47,078 nucleotides of DNA from positions 1 through 47,078 of the forward strand of contig JAEUMJ010000110.1 of the NCBI GenBank assembly GCA_016792865.1, written 5' to 3'. The translations under genes were made by a program, and so were the position numbers. The DNA comes from Hyphomicrobiales bacterium. Lineage in GTDB: Bacteria > Pseudomonadota > Alphaproteobacteria > Rhizobiales > Aestuariivirgaceae. Under the pieces are notes generated by a model. It worked only from the letters and a program-made list of their open reading frames with translations, searched no databases and was not told the DNA's origin. Of this stretch, positions 26,317 through 35,320 are shown one piece after another. How positions within the stretch are numbered: the first letter of the stretch is position 1; each line of letters starts with the position of its first letter.

Positions 26317-27297
26317 ATGCATCCGGTCATCCGAACCGTGCTGCAACGTTTGGGGTTGGGCCTGCTGACATTGTTCGCCGTGTCAGTGATCATTTTCTCG
26401 ACACTTGAAATGCTGCCCGGCGGCTTCGCCGAGGCCATCCTGGGTCAGGGCGCCACGCCGGAAACCGTTGCCGCCTTCAACAAGTCACTCGGTCTCGACC
26501 GCCCGCCGCTGACCCGCTACGTGGAATGGATCACGGGAGCGGTGCAGGGCGATTTCGGCAAGTCCTTTGCCGGGGCCGGCGGCTGGCGCTCAGAGAATGT
26601 GCGCACCGTCAGCGGCATCATCGGACCGCGCCTCTACAACACCTTCTTCCTCGCAGGGCTGACGGCGATCATTGCGGTGCCCATCGCCCTGGGGCTTGGC
26701 CTTCTCACGGCGCTCTACCGCAACACATGGTTTGACCGGGTGGCCAATGCCACCACGCTGACCACCATTGCGTCGCCGGAATTCTTCGTGGCCTACATCC
26801 TCGTCTTCTTCCTTGCGGTGAAGCTGCGCTGGTTCCCGCCGCTGTCTACCGTTTCGGCGACCACGCCTTTCGCCGAGCACTTCTACAAGGCACTTCTGCC
26901 GGCCCTCACGCTGACACTCGTCATTGTCGCACACATGATGCGCATGACACGGGCCTCGATCATCTCGCTGCTGGCAAGCCCCTACATCGAGATGGCGCGC
27001 CTCAAGGGCCTGTCGCGGTCACAGGTCATCCTGCGCCATGCCCTGCCCAACGCCTGGGCGCCCATCGCAACGGTCATCGCCTTCAACCTCGCCTATCTTG
27101 TGGTCGGCGTGGTGGTTGTGGAAGTGGTCTTCACCTATCCCGGCATCGGCCAGTTGATGGTTGATTCCGTCGGTTCGCGCGACATGCCGGTGGCGCAGGC
27201 CTGCGCCCTGATCTTCGCGGCGACCTACATCTTGCTCAATCTCCTGGCCGATATCATCGCCATCATCACCAACCCCAGATTGCTGCATCCAAAATGA
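26317..27297 (+). CDS. ABC transporter permease (DppB-like)
   Basis: A 326-residue inner-membrane permease with about six transmembrane helices. It begins with LQRLGLGLLTLFAVSVIIFSTLEMLPGG. The EAA cytoplasmic loop (EMARLKGLSRSQVILRHALPNAWAP) contacts the ATPase. The internal ATG is chosen because it has GGGGAG 8 bases upstream and gives the standard DppB N-terminus. An in-frame ATG 78 bases earlier adds a polar stretch with no family match. The stop overlaps the next permease by 4 bases. Confidence 0.92.
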   Translation: MHPVIRTVLQRLGLGLLTLFAVSVIIFSTLEMLPGGFAEAILGQGATPETVAAFNKSLGLDRPPLTRYVEWITGAVQGDFGKSFAGAGGWRSENVRTVSGIIGPRLYNTFFLAGLTAIIAVPIALGLGLLTALYRNTWFDRVANATTLTTIASPEFFVAYILVFFLAVKLRWFPPLSTVSATTPFAEHFYKALLPALTLTLVIVAHMMRMTRASIISLLASPYIEMARLKGLSRSQVILRHALPNAWAPIATVIAFNLAYLVVGVVVVEVVFTYPGIGQLMVDSVGSRDMPVAQACALIFAATYILLNLLADIIAIITNPRLLHPK

Positions 27298-28175
27298 CAA
27301 CGGACAACGTCGATATCCGCTCGATCCGCAGCCGCCGCACATTGGCCCAGAATGCCTGGCGCACGCTGAAATCAGCGCCGCTGAGCGCCATCTTCGGCAT
27401 GGCGGTCATCCTCATCTATGTACTCTGCGCCATCTTTGCGCCCCTGATCGCCCCTTACGGCGAGGCCGAGATCGTCGGCAAGGCCTATGGCCATGCCTCG
27501 TGGCAGAACCTGTTCGGGCTTGACCAGATCGGCCGCGATGTCTTCTCCCGCGTCATCTACGGCGCCCGCAACACCATGGGCATCGCCTTCCTGACCGTAT
27601 GCATTTCTTTCACCCTGGGCGGCATCTTCGGGATCTATGCCGCCGTCACGCGCGGCATTCTCGATCAGGTTCTCTCGCGTGTCGTCGACATCTTCATGTC
27701 GATCCCGGTCCTGATCTTCGCCCTCATGCTGCTCGCCATGGCGGGCAAGTCGGTGTGGAACCTGATCTTCATCCTCGCCGTGCTCGACTCCACCCGTGTC
27801 TTCCGCCTTGCCCGCAACACCGCGCTGTCGGTTGCCGTGCAGGACTTCGTGGAAGCGGCACGCCTGCGTGGCGAAGGGCTGCGCTGGGTCGTGCTCCGTG
27901 AAATCGTGCCGAACATCCTGCCGCCGCTCATTGCGGAATTCGGCCTGCGCTTCTCGTTCGTGTTCCTCACCATCGCCGCCCTCTCCTTCCTCGGTGTCGG
28001 CATCCAGCCGCCCACCGCCGACTGGGGCTCCATGGTGGCCGAAAGCAAGACGCTGATCACCTTCGGGCGTCCGCAACCGCTCATTCCTGCCGCTGCCATC
28101 GCCCTGCTCACCGTCGCGGTGAACTTCGTGGTGGACTGGTTCCTGCACAAGACATCGGGGCTGCGTGATGAATAG
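27294..28175 (+). CDS. ABC transporter permease (DppC-like)
   Basis: A 293-residue second permease. It has the DppC-type N-terminal helix and the segment LFGLDQIGRDVFSRVIYGARNT. The EAA loop is DFVEAARLRGEGLRWVVLREIVPNILPP, and the C-terminus has FLGVGIQPPTADWGSM. It forms the translocation pore as a heterodimer with the upstream permease. Start and stop both overlap neighbouring genes, consistent with one operon. Confidence 0.93.
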   Translation: MTTDNVDIRSIRSRRTLAQNAWRTLKSAPLSAIFGMAVILIYVLCAIFAPLIAPYGEAEIVGKAYGHASWQNLFGLDQIGRDVFSRVIYGARNTMGIAFLTVCISFTLGGIFGIYAAVTRGILDQVLSRVVDIFMSIPVLIFALMLLAMAGKSVWNLIFILAVLDSTRVFRLARNTALSVAVQDFVEAARLRGEGLRWVVLREIVPNILPPLIAEFGLRFSFVFLTIAALSFLGVGIQPPTADWGSMVAESKTLITFGRPQPLIPAAAIALLTVAVNFVVDWFLHKTSGLRDE

Positions 28176-29817
28176 TGCCGTCAAGCCATCAGACAAGAGC
28201 CGCATCAAGGGTGCCACCCTTGTCGAGATCAAGGGCCTCAAGATCGAAGGCTATTCCGATGACAAGTGGCACCCCATCATCAAGGGCCTCGACCTGACGC
28301 TGAAACGCGGCGAGGTGGTGGGCCTGATCGGGGAGTCCGGTGCCGGCAAGTCCACCCTCGGCCTTGCCGCCATGGGCTATACCAAGCCGGGCTGCCGCAT
28401 CTCGGCCGGGTCGGTGAATTTCGACGGCATCGACCTTGTCAACGCCCCGCAGGACAAGCTTCGCGAGCTTTGGGGCTCGCGCATCTCGTATGTGGCGCAA
28501 AGTGCCTCGGCCTCGTTCAACCCGGCCCACAAGCTGATGGAGCAGGTCACCGAAAGCGCCCTCAATCATGGCGTGATGAACAGGGACGCCGCCGAGGCCG
28601 ACGCGAAAGACCTGTTCAAGCGCCTCCAGCTTCCCAATCCCGACACGATCGGGGACCGTTATCCGCACCAGGTTTCGGGCGGGCAGTTGCAGCGTGCCAT
28701 GACCGCCATGGCAATGTCCTGCCGCCCTGACCTCATCATCTTCGACGAACCGACGACCGCGCTCGACGTGACGACCCAGGTGGAAGTTCTCGCCGCCATG
28801 CGCCGCATCGTCGAGGAGTTCAACACCGCCGCCATCTACATCACGCACGACCTTGCCGTGGTTGCACAGATGGCGCACCGCATCATGGTGCTGCGCTACG
28901 GCAACCTCGTGGAAGAGGCCGAAACCCGCGCCATGCTGAAGGCCCCGACGCAGGATTACACCAAGACACTCTGGGCCGTGCGCAAGCTCGAAAAGAAGGA
29001 AGAGAAGAGCGACGACATCGCCCTTTCCGTCCAGGGCGTCGATGCCAGCTATTCAGGTGTCGTCAAGGTTCTCGACAATGTGACGGTGCGCATCCCGCGC
29101 GGCAAGACCGTTTCCGTGGTCGGTGAATCCGGTTCCGGCAAGTCCACGCTGGCCCGCGCCATCACCGGGCTGCTGCCGCCCTCGAAGGGCCGGATCAGCT
29201 TCAACGGCAAGGATCTTCCCGCCCGCCTCCAGGACCGCGACCGCGATACCTTGCGCCGCATCCAGATGATCTACCAGTCAGCCGACACTGCCCTCAACCC
29301 GCGCCAGACAGTGCGCGACATCATCGGGCGCCCGCTTGAATTCTATCTCGGCCTCAAGGGTGCCGAAAAGGACCGGCGCATCGTCAAGCTGCTTGAATCG
29401 ATCGAGCTGAACGAGGACTTCATCGACCGCTATCCCGGCGAGATGTCGGGCGGCCAGAAGCAGCGCATTTCCATTGCGCGTGCCCTTGCGGCGGAGCCGG
29501 AAGTCATCATCTGCGATGAAGTGACATCGGCCCTCGACCAGATCGTGCAGGAGGAAATCCTGCGCCTGCTCATGCGCCTCCAGAAGGAAACCAAGGTCAC
29601 CTATCTCTTCATCACCCACGACATCGCAACGGTGCGTGCGATCTCCGACGAGATCGTGGTGATGTACAAGGGCAAGGTGGTGCAGCAGGGCCTGAAGTCG
29701 GAAGTCCTGAACCCGCCCTACCCGGCCTATACGGAGCTTCTGCTGTCGTCGGTGCCGCAGATGGATCCTGACTGGCTCACCAACCTGCTCAGGCAAAGGG
29801 GCGGCAAGGCGGCCTAG
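28168..29817 (+). CDS. ABC transporter ATP-binding protein, two fused ATPase domains
   Basis: A 549-residue fusion equivalent to DppD-DppF in one chain, as in YejF or GsiA. Domain 1 has Walker A GESGAGKST, signature VSGGQLQRA and Walker B LIIFDEPTTALD. Domain 2 has Walker A GESGSGKST, signature MSGGQKQRI and Walker B VIICDEVTSALD, where the usual EP is EV but the catalytic glutamate is kept. Each is followed by an H-loop (ITHDLAVV and ITHDIATV). The preceding GTG is also a possible start. The gene overlaps the permease stop by 8 bases, and its end overlaps the convergent photolyase stop by 4 bases. Confidence 0.94.
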   Translation: MNSAVKPSDKSRIKGATLVEIKGLKIEGYSDDKWHPIIKGLDLTLKRGEVVGLIGESGAGKSTLGLAAMGYTKPGCRISAGSVNFDGIDLVNAPQDKLRELWGSRISYVAQSASASFNPAHKLMEQVTESALNHGVMNRDAAEADAKDLFKRLQLPNPDTIGDRYPHQVSGGQLQRAMTAMAMSCRPDLIIFDEPTTALDVTTQVEVLAAMRRIVEEFNTAAIYITHDLAVVAQMAHRIMVLRYGNLVEEAETRAMLKAPTQDYTKTLWAVRKLEKKEEKSDDIALSVQGVDASYSGVVKVLDNVTVRIPRGKTVSVVGESGSGKSTLARAITGLLPPSKGRISFNGKDLPARLQDRDRDTLRRIQMIYQSADTALNPRQTVRDIIGRPLEFYLGLKGAEKDRRIVKLLESIELNEDFIDRYPGEMSGGQKQRISIARALAAEPEVIICDEVTSALDQIVQEEILRLLMRLQKETKVTYLFITHDIATVRAISDEIVVMYKGKVVQQGLKSEVLNPPYPAYTELLLSSVPQMDPDWLTNLLRQRGGKAA

Positions 29818-31370
29818 GCCCGCGCGCCTTTCACCTCACCCGCCGGTGTTGCGGTCCACGGTTCCAGCCCATCGAGAAACTGCCGGGCCTGGTCCCGGAT
29901 GGCCTGTCGTTCTTCCGCGCCGAAACGGTCGAGGCCGCGGCAGATGTTGGCCATGCGCGGATTGCGGGAAAAACGCTGTGCGTGGCGGTCGATGAAGTCC
30001 CAATAGAGCGCATTGAAGGGGCAAGCGTTCTCGCCCACGCGCTTCTTCACGTCGTACCGGCAACCGCCGCAATAATCCGACATGCGGTTGATGTAGTTGC
30101 CGGACGCCGCGTAGGGCTTTGAGGCCAGCATCCCGCCATCGGCATGCAAGGCCATGCCCAGCGTGTTGGGCAATTCGACCCACTCGTAGGCGTCGGCGTA
30201 AACGGCCAGATACCATTCGTGCACCTGCTTCGGGTCGATTCCGGCGAGAAGCGCGAAATTGCCGGTCACCATCAGCCGCTGGATGTGATGGGCATAGGCC
30301 TCCTGTCTTGTCTGGGCGACCGTGCGGGCAAGGCAGTTCATGTCCGTGCGGCCCGTCCAGTAAAAGGCCGGAAGGGGCCGCCCTGCGCCGAGTTCGTTGC
30401 GTTCCGCATAGCCGGGCGCGGTGAGCCAATAGACGCCGCGCACATATTCCCGCCAGCCGATGATCTGGCGGATGAAGCCTTCCACGGCCTCGATGGGGGC
30501 GCGACCCTGGCGATATTCAGTTTCGGCCCGGCGGCAGACCGAGAGCGGATCGAGCAGCCCCGCATTGAGCGCAATCGAGAGCAGCGAGTGGTTGAGGAAC
30601 TTCTCGTTCGCCAGCATCGCATCCTGTGTTTCGCCGAAGCGCGGAAGGGCTTGCGAAAGGAAGTGCTGCAGCAGCTCTTCCGCCTGGTCTGCCGTCACCG
30701 GAAACCAGAAGGACGTGGCGTCGCCGAAATTGTCCGGTGCCACCTTCTCCACCAGCGCAATGCATTCCTGCGTGATGGCATCCGGTTCGAAGCGTGGCGG
30801 AACCGGAAAGGCAACACCCTTGCGTGGCGGGGCACGGTTTTCCGCATCGAAGTTCCAGCGCCCGCCCACGGGCTTGTCGCCGTCCATCAGCAGCTTCGTC
30901 TGGCGGCGCATGTCGCGATAGAAGAACTCCATGCGCAACTCGCGCCTGTTCGCTGCCCAGGAGCGGAAGGCGGCATGGGAACAGATGAAGCGCGTATCTT
31001 CCAGCATGTGGAGGTGGGCCAGTTCCTGCCGCAGGCGCCATTCGCCGGGCTCGGTCATGACCACGCGCGAGATGCCATGACGGGCCCTGGCGCGCTCCAC
31101 CTCGCCTGCCAGGCTCTGGCTGTTGCCGGTGTCGGTCAGCCGCACATGGTCCACCTGCCAGCCCTCGGCCCGCAACCTTTCAGCGAAATGGCGCATGGCC
31201 GAAAAGCAGAAGACGATCTTCTTCTTGTGGTGGCGCACGTAACTGGCTTCTGCCATCACCTCGGCCATCAGCACGACATCGCGCGACCTGTCTCCCGCCC
31301 GCAGGCTCGGCAAGGTGCTGCTGAGCTGGTCACCGAGGACAAGGATGAGCGATTGATCCGGCTTTGCCAT
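29814..31370 (-). CDS. phrB: Fe-S cluster photolyase/cryptochrome (FeS-BCP, PhrB-like (6-4) photolyase)
   Basis: A 518-residue cryptochrome/photolyase. It has the N-terminal antenna domain (LILVLGDQLSSTLPSL), the HHKKKIVFCFSAMRHFA segment of the group, and the FAD domain with EFFYRDMRRQ and GWREYVRGVYW. The C-terminus holds the [4Fe-4S] cysteines: one in NCLARTVAQT, a pair in YCGGCRYD and one in ENACPFNALYWDF. In Agrobacterium PhrB this architecture repairs (6-4) photoproducts with FAD and a lumazine. The ATG chosen has no ribosome site and coincides with the predicted transcript start, suggesting a leaderless mRNA. A GTG 24 bases upstream is an alternative. It is divergent from the CPD photolyase gene. 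Confidence 0.93.
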   Translation of the reverse strand: MAKPDQSLILVLGDQLSSTLPSLRAGDRSRDVVLMAEVMAEASYVRHHKKKIVFCFSAMRHFAERLRAEGWQVDHVRLTDTGNSQSLAGEVERARARHGISRVVMTEPGEWRLRQELAHLHMLEDTRFICSHAAFRSWAANRRELRMEFFYRDMRRQTKLLMDGDKPVGGRWNFDAENRAPPRKGVAFPVPPRFEPDAITQECIALVEKVAPDNFGDATSFWFPVTADQAEELLQHFLSQALPRFGETQDAMLANEKFLNHSLLSIALNAGLLDPLSVCRRAETEYRQGRAPIEAVEGFIRQIIGWREYVRGVYWLTAPGYAERNELGAGRPLPAFYWTGRTDMNCLARTVAQTRQEAYAHHIQRLMVTGNFALLAGIDPKQVHEWYLAVYADAYEWVELPNTLGMALHADGGMLASKPYAASGNYINRMSDYCGGCRYDVKKRVGENACPFNALYWDFIDRHAQRFSRNPRMANICRGLDRFGAEERQAIRDQARQFLDGLEPWTATPAGEVKGARA

Positions 31371-31380
31371 GCTGCGTATA
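31354..31380 (+). promoter_or_regulatory. Candidate ECF promoter of the CPD photolyase operon
   Basis: TGATCC (31354-31359), 15 bases, CGTATA (31375-31380). The -35 is a perfect match to the RpoE/ChrR consensus and lies inside the divergent photolyase gene. The -10 overlaps the opposing -10. Transcription would start near 31387, about 19 bases before the GTG. Confidence 0.65.
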
Positions 31381-31404
31381 CGGTGTTGAGACACATGAGG
31401 ATTT
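31377..31404 (-). promoter_or_regulatory. Candidate ECF promoter of the Fe-S photolyase gene
   Basis: On the minus strand AAATCC (31404-31399), 16 bases, CGTATA (31382-31377). The spacer equals that of the sigma gene promoter. The -35 is two bases off the TGATCC consensus. The -10 shares the palindrome GTATAC with the plus-strand promoter. Confidence 0.5.
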
Positions 31405-31405
31405 T

Positions 31406-32812
31406 GTGAGCGCCCCCGTCATCATGTGGTTCCGTCAGGACCTGCGACTGTCGGACCATCCCGCACTTTCAGCCGCTGCCGCTGCCGGTCCCGTCATTCC
31501 CCTGTTCGTGCTGGATGACGACACGCCCGGCGAGTGGCGCTGGGGCGGCGCATCGCGCTGGTGGCTGCATCACTCGCTGGCCAGCCTGTCGAAAGACGTG
31601 CCGCTTGTGCTGCGCCGGGGTCGCGCTGATGCGGTGCTGGCCGAGGTGATGAAGGCAACGGGCGCAAGGGCGCTTTTCTTCACGCGCGATTATGCGCCGT
31701 GGTCGGCAGCCCTGGAGCAGCGGGTGAAGGCCGCGTGCGAACAGGCAGGTGCCCAGTGCCATCGCTATGGCGGCTTCCTGCTGCATGAGCCGGAAGCGAT
31801 CCGCAATGGCTCCGGCGACTATTTCAAGGTCTACACCCCGTTTTCGCGCGCCTGCTTCGCCAGAGGCGAGCCCCGTCCCGTAAAGGGCAGGGCGCAGGTG
31901 GATTGGGCGTCGCATGAACTGGACATGCCGCCGCTCGCCGGCCTTTCACTGACACCGGCCAATCCCGACTGGGCCGCGGGTTTCGGCCCGGCATGGCAAC
32001 CGGGTGAAGCCGGCGCCAGGGCAAGGCTTCTCCGTTTCCTGGAGCAGGGCCTTCACGGCTACGCCGAGGGCCGCGACAGGCCCGACCAGGACAACACCTC
32101 CAGGCTTTCGCCGTACCTGCACTGGGGCGAGATCTCGCCACATCAGGTGTGGCAGGCGACCCGGCAGGCAATGGAACAGGCTTCCGGCCGATTGGACCAT
32201 GACGGCGAAAAATTCCTGAAGGAAGTGCTGTGGCGCGAGTTCGCCTACAGTCTTGTCCATCACAATCCGGACTTTCCGGAAAAACCGTTCCGGACGGAGT
32301 TCACGGATTTTCCCTGGGCCGAGGAACGGGACGCGCTGCTGCGCTGGCAGCGCGGCGAAACCGGCTATCCCATCGTGGATGCGGGGATGCGCGAGTTGTG
32401 GGCGACGGGCTTCATGCACAACCGCGTGCGCATGATCACCGCCTCTTTCCTCATCAAGCACCTGCTGCAGCCGTGGCAGCAGGGCGAACGCTGGTTCTGG
32501 GATACGCTGGTCGATGCCGACATCGGCAACAATGCCGCAAGCTGGCAATGGGTGGCAGGATGCGGGGCGGATGCAGCGCCCTACTTCCGCATCTTCAATC
32601 CGTTCCTGCAAGGCGAGAAGTTCGATCCGGCGGGGGATTATGTGCGCAAGTGGCTGCCGGAACTGAAAGACGTGCCCGCTGCCACCATTCACAGGCCCTG
32701 GGACATGACGTTTCCGCCCAGGGCCTATCCACCGCCCATGGTGGAGCATGGAAAGGCGAGGGCGAGGGCCCTTGCGGCCTTCGGCGCAATCAAGAAAGAT
32801 GAGGCATCATGA
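31406..32812 (+). CDS. phrA: Deoxyribodipyrimidine photo-lyase (class I CPD photolyase)
   Basis: A 468-residue light-driven repair enzyme for cyclobutane pyrimidine dimers. The antenna domain starts VIMWFRQDLRLSDHPAL. The FAD domain has TSRLSPYLHWGEISP, FLKEVLWREFAY, GYPIVDAGMRELWATGFMHNRVRMI and WFWDTLVDADIGNNAASWQWVAGCGADAAPYFRIFNP (in segments), including the tryptophans of the electron-transfer chain. I chose GTG with GAGG 5 bases upstream because it gives the normal N-terminus. The downstream flavin reductase overlaps by 4 bases. Confidence 0.95.
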   Translation: MSAPVIMWFRQDLRLSDHPALSAAAAAGPVIPLFVLDDDTPGEWRWGGASRWWLHHSLASLSKDVPLVLRRGRADAVLAEVMKATGARALFFTRDYAPWSAALEQRVKAACEQAGAQCHRYGGFLLHEPEAIRNGSGDYFKVYTPFSRACFARGEPRPVKGRAQVDWASHELDMPPLAGLSLTPANPDWAAGFGPAWQPGEAGARARLLRFLEQGLHGYAEGRDRPDQDNTSRLSPYLHWGEISPHQVWQATRQAMEQASGRLDHDGEKFLKEVLWREFAYSLVHHNPDFPEKPFRTEFTDFPWAEERDALLRWQRGETGYPIVDAGMRELWATGFMHNRVRMITASFLIKHLLQPWQQGERWFWDTLVDADIGNNAASWQWVAGCGADAAPYFRIFNPFLQGEKFDPAGDYVRKWLPELKDVPAATIHRPWDMTFPPRAYPPPMVEHGKARARALAAFGAIKKDEAS

Positions 32813-33354
32813 AACTGATCGGCATCAGCGGGGCATTGCGCAGGGCCTCCACCAACACCGGCCTGTTGCGGGCGCTGCAAGCCCTGCTTCCTCCCGGCAT
32901 CGCCATGGACATCGCGACGCTGCACGGCATTCCGCCTTTCGATGAAGACCTGATCGCCGCGTCGGGCAAGCCTGATGTGGTGACGGCGCTGGCCGAGAAG
33001 ATCCGCCAGGCCGACGGCATCATCATTGCCACGCCCGAATACCAGTTCTCGGTACCCGGCGTCCTCAAGAACGCCAATGACTGGCTTTCCACCTGCAATG
33101 CCCCGTTCAAGTGGAAGCGCACCGGAGTCGTGGGGGCGAGTGCGGGTGCCATGGCGGGCACGGCGCGGGCGCAGTATCACCTGCGGCAGAACCTTCAGGC
33201 CCTGCAAGCCATCGTCATGCCGCGCCCGGAGATCATGATCGTCCACAATGAACTGAAGTTCGACGCCGACGGAAACCTCACCGATGCGGAAACCCGCGAG
33301 CGCCTGCACAAGTGGCTGGAGGCGTTCCTGGAGTGGGTCGAGAAGAAACCCTAG
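32809..33354 (+). CDS. NADPH-dependent FMN reductase family protein
   Basis: A 181-residue flavodoxin-fold reductase. It has the phosphate loop GISGALRRASTNTGLLRAL, the isoalloxazine loop TPEYQFSVPGVLKNANDWLS and GASAGAMAGTARAQYHLR. Members reduce FMN, quinones, chromate or azo dyes with NADPH. The ATG overlaps the photolyase stop (ATGA), so the two are co-translated. It might supply reduced flavin or remove quinones under oxidative stress. That role is inferred. Confidence 0.9.
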   Translation: MKLIGISGALRRASTNTGLLRALQALLPPGIAMDIATLHGIPPFDEDLIAASGKPDVVTALAEKIRQADGIIIATPEYQFSVPGVLKNANDWLSTCNAPFKWKRTGVVGASAGAMAGTARAQYHLRQNLQALQAIVMPRPEIMIVHNELKFDADGNLTDAETRERLHKWLEAFLEWVEKKP

Positions 33355-34160
33355 CCCTGATTTTCCTGCAACTGCTTCCAGGTGTCGGGCTGGGCCAGCA
33401 TCTGCTGGAGGTATTTCAGGTTTGCGTCCACCTCTTCGGGCGGAAGGTCTTCCGATGCGATCTTGCGGGCCTCATCGAAGCGCCCCTGCAGGCCCACGAC
33501 AAGCGCCAGGTTCTGGCGCACGCGGGTGGCGTCCTTCCCCGTGGCGGTCATCAGTTCACGGAGCATTCTTTCGGCTTCCGAAAGGTTGCCCTGAAGCGCG
33601 TGCGACATGGCGAGATTGTTGCGCACACCGATGGCGCCGGGATTGATTGCGAGGGCCTGCTGATAGCGGTCACGGGCCTCGCCGTAGCGGGCCTGCTGGT
33701 CGTAGGCCGTGCCAAGGGCAGAGAGGCTTTGCCAGTCGCCGGGATTGAGGGCGGTGGCCCGTTCCAGCGTCGCCGAGGCATTCTGCGCATCGCCCGCCGC
33801 AAGCATGGCCTTGCCCGCACGCGACATGACGGCGGCATTGCCCTGATTGCTGCTGGCCACCTGCTGCAGGATCTGCACCGCGCTTTGCTGCTGGCCCAGT
33901 TTCTGGAGATTGCCCGCATAGGCAAAGCCAATGTCGGCATTGCCGGGATTCTTCTTCCACGCGGTCGCCAGTTCTTCCGTCTTCTTGAAGGAACCGCTGT
34001 CGCTGGCGCTGCCCAGGCTGCCGGTGGTGAGGGAATCGCTGCCTGAAATGCCCGCCTTGTTCTGGCACCCTGCCAGCAACAGCGAGGCAGCCAGGGCGAG
34101 CGCCATTACAGCACTCTTCCCGGCAAGAATGCGGGGCTGCGCAGACACAGCGAAAAACAT
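33351..34160 (-). CDS. TPR-repeat lipoprotein (TadD-like)
   Basis: A 269-residue lipoprotein. The signal ends in the lipobox LLAGC at about residue 32, followed by a serine/threonine/glycine-rich linker. Four or five tetratricopeptide repeats run from about residue 60, for example NPGNADIGFAYAGNLQKLGQQQSAVQIL and NPGDWQSLSALGTAYDQQARYGEARDRYQQALAINP. TadD proteins of Flp pilus systems look like this, but no tad genes are nearby. GGGAG precedes the ATG by 6 bases. The stop overlaps the convergent flavin reductase stop by 4 bases. The upstream gap (34161-34243) shows no recognisable site. Confidence 0.85.
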   Translation of the reverse strand: MFFAVSAQPRILAGKSAVMALALAASLLLAGCQNKAGISGSDSLTTGSLGSASDSGSFKKTEELATAWKKNPGNADIGFAYAGNLQKLGQQQSAVQILQQVASSNQGNAAVMSRAGKAMLAAGDAQNASATLERATALNPGDWQSLSALGTAYDQQARYGEARDRYQQALAINPGAIGVRNNLAMSHALQGNLSEAERMLRELMTATGKDATRVRQNLALVVGLQGRFDEARKIASEDLPPEEVDANLKYLQQMLAQPDTWKQLQENQG

Positions 34161-34243
34161 GGAAAACTCCCGACCGTCACAGACAGGAGGACCATGCCCC
34201 AGCACTGGTCAACAAAGGTTTAACCATGTGAATTAAGGATTTG

Positions 34244-35320
34244 TCAGGAATTGGCGATCTCGGACGATTGCAGTCCCACCGCTTCCGAAAGCGAGACGAG
34301 GTGGTGTTCCCGCAGCTTCCGGGCAATGCCGTCGAGGATGTCCTGCACAAGGTCCGGCCCCTTGAACACCAGCGCGGAATAGACCTGCAACAGGCTCGCC
34401 CCGGCCATGATCTTCGTCCACGCCGTCTCTGCATCGGATATGCCGCCCACCCCGACGAGCGGCAGCTTGCCGCCCGAAAGCTGATGGAACTTCGCCAGTT
34501 GCCGCGTGGACAGCCCGAACAGCGGCCGCCCCGACAGGCCGCCCTTCTCATCCCTGGCGCGGGAGCGCAACGGCGGGCGCGAAATCGTGGTGTTGGATAT
34601 GATCACCGCATCCACTTCGCCCTTCGCCGTCACCGCGGCAATGTCGGCCAGTTCGGCATCGGTCAGGTCGGGCGCGATCTTGAGCATCACCGGCAAGCGG
34701 CGCGGAAGCTTCAGGCGTGCCTCGTTGACGCGGTCCAGAAGGCGCACAAGTTCATCGCGGGATTGCAGGTTGCGAAGGCCCGGTGTGTTCGGCGAGGAAA
34801 TGTTGACCGTCAGGTAGGAGGCACGGGGGCCGAACCAGCGCACACCTTCGGCATAATCGGCCATGCGGTCTTCCGCATCCTTGTTGGCGCCGATGTTGAC
34901 GCCGACAATGCCGCCGCGACTGCGGCGCTGGTCGAGCCGCCGTGCCACCACGGCTGCACCCTCGTTGTTGAAGCCCATGCGGTTGATGACCGCTTCGTCT
35001 TCCTTCAGCCGGAACAGGCGCGGCCTCGGATTTCCCTCCTGCGGCAGCGGCGTCACGGTTCCCACTTCCACGAAACCGAAGCCCTGCGCCAGCATCGCGT
35101 CGGGCACTTCGGCATTCTTGTCGAATCCCGGCGCGAGGCCGAGCGGATTGGGAAAGTCCAGCCCCATCAACCGCTGCGGCAGGAGCGGATCGCGGCTGCG
35201 CGTGACCGGCATCTGCGGCAGGGCACACAGCGCCTTGATGGTCAGGCGATGGGCCCTTTCGGCATCAAGCGCATGGAGAAGGGACTTCGTCAGGTTGAAG
35301 CCGCGTGCTGCCAGGCTCAT
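34244..35320 (-). CDS. pyrD: Dihydroorotate dehydrogenase (quinone), class 2
   Basis: A 358-residue FMN enzyme that oxidises dihydroorotate to orotate in pyrimidine synthesis and passes electrons to quinone at the inner membrane. It has the N-terminal amphipathic helix region, NPLGLAPGFDKNAEVPDAML, INRMGFNNEGA, the catalytic serine region NISSPNTPGLRNLQ and GVGGISDAETAWTKIMAGASLLQVYSALVFKGP (in segments). The chosen ATG overlaps the DUF952 stop (ATGA), and longer in-frame starts lie inside that gene. Confidence 0.96.
   Translation of the reverse strand: MSLAARGFNLTKSLLHALDAERAHRLTIKALCALPQMPVTRSRDPLLPQRLMGLDFPNPLGLAPGFDKNAEVPDAMLAQGFGFVEVGTVTPLPQEGNPRPRLFRLKEDEAVINRMGFNNEGAAVVARRLDQRRSRGGIVGVNIGANKDAEDRMADYAEGVRWFGPRASYLTVNISSPNTPGLRNLQSRDELVRLLDRVNEARLKLPRRLPVMLKIAPDLTDAELADIAAVTAKGEVDAVIISNTTISRPPLRSRARDEKGGLSGRPLFGLSTRQLAKFHQLSGGKLPLVGVGGISDAETAWTKIMAGASLLQVYSALVFKGPDLVQDILDGIARKLREHHLVSLSEAVGLQSSEIANS

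Noticed and set aside
29814-29817. Possible frameshift or mis-assembly where the ATPase and photolyase genes overlap
   Set aside because: Both proteins end naturally, with complete families. The shared CTAG gives each strand its own stop codon.
18518-33354. Possibility that the stress island is a recent horizontal acquisition
   Set aside because: No tRNA junction, integrase, direct repeats or obvious composition shift marks its edges.
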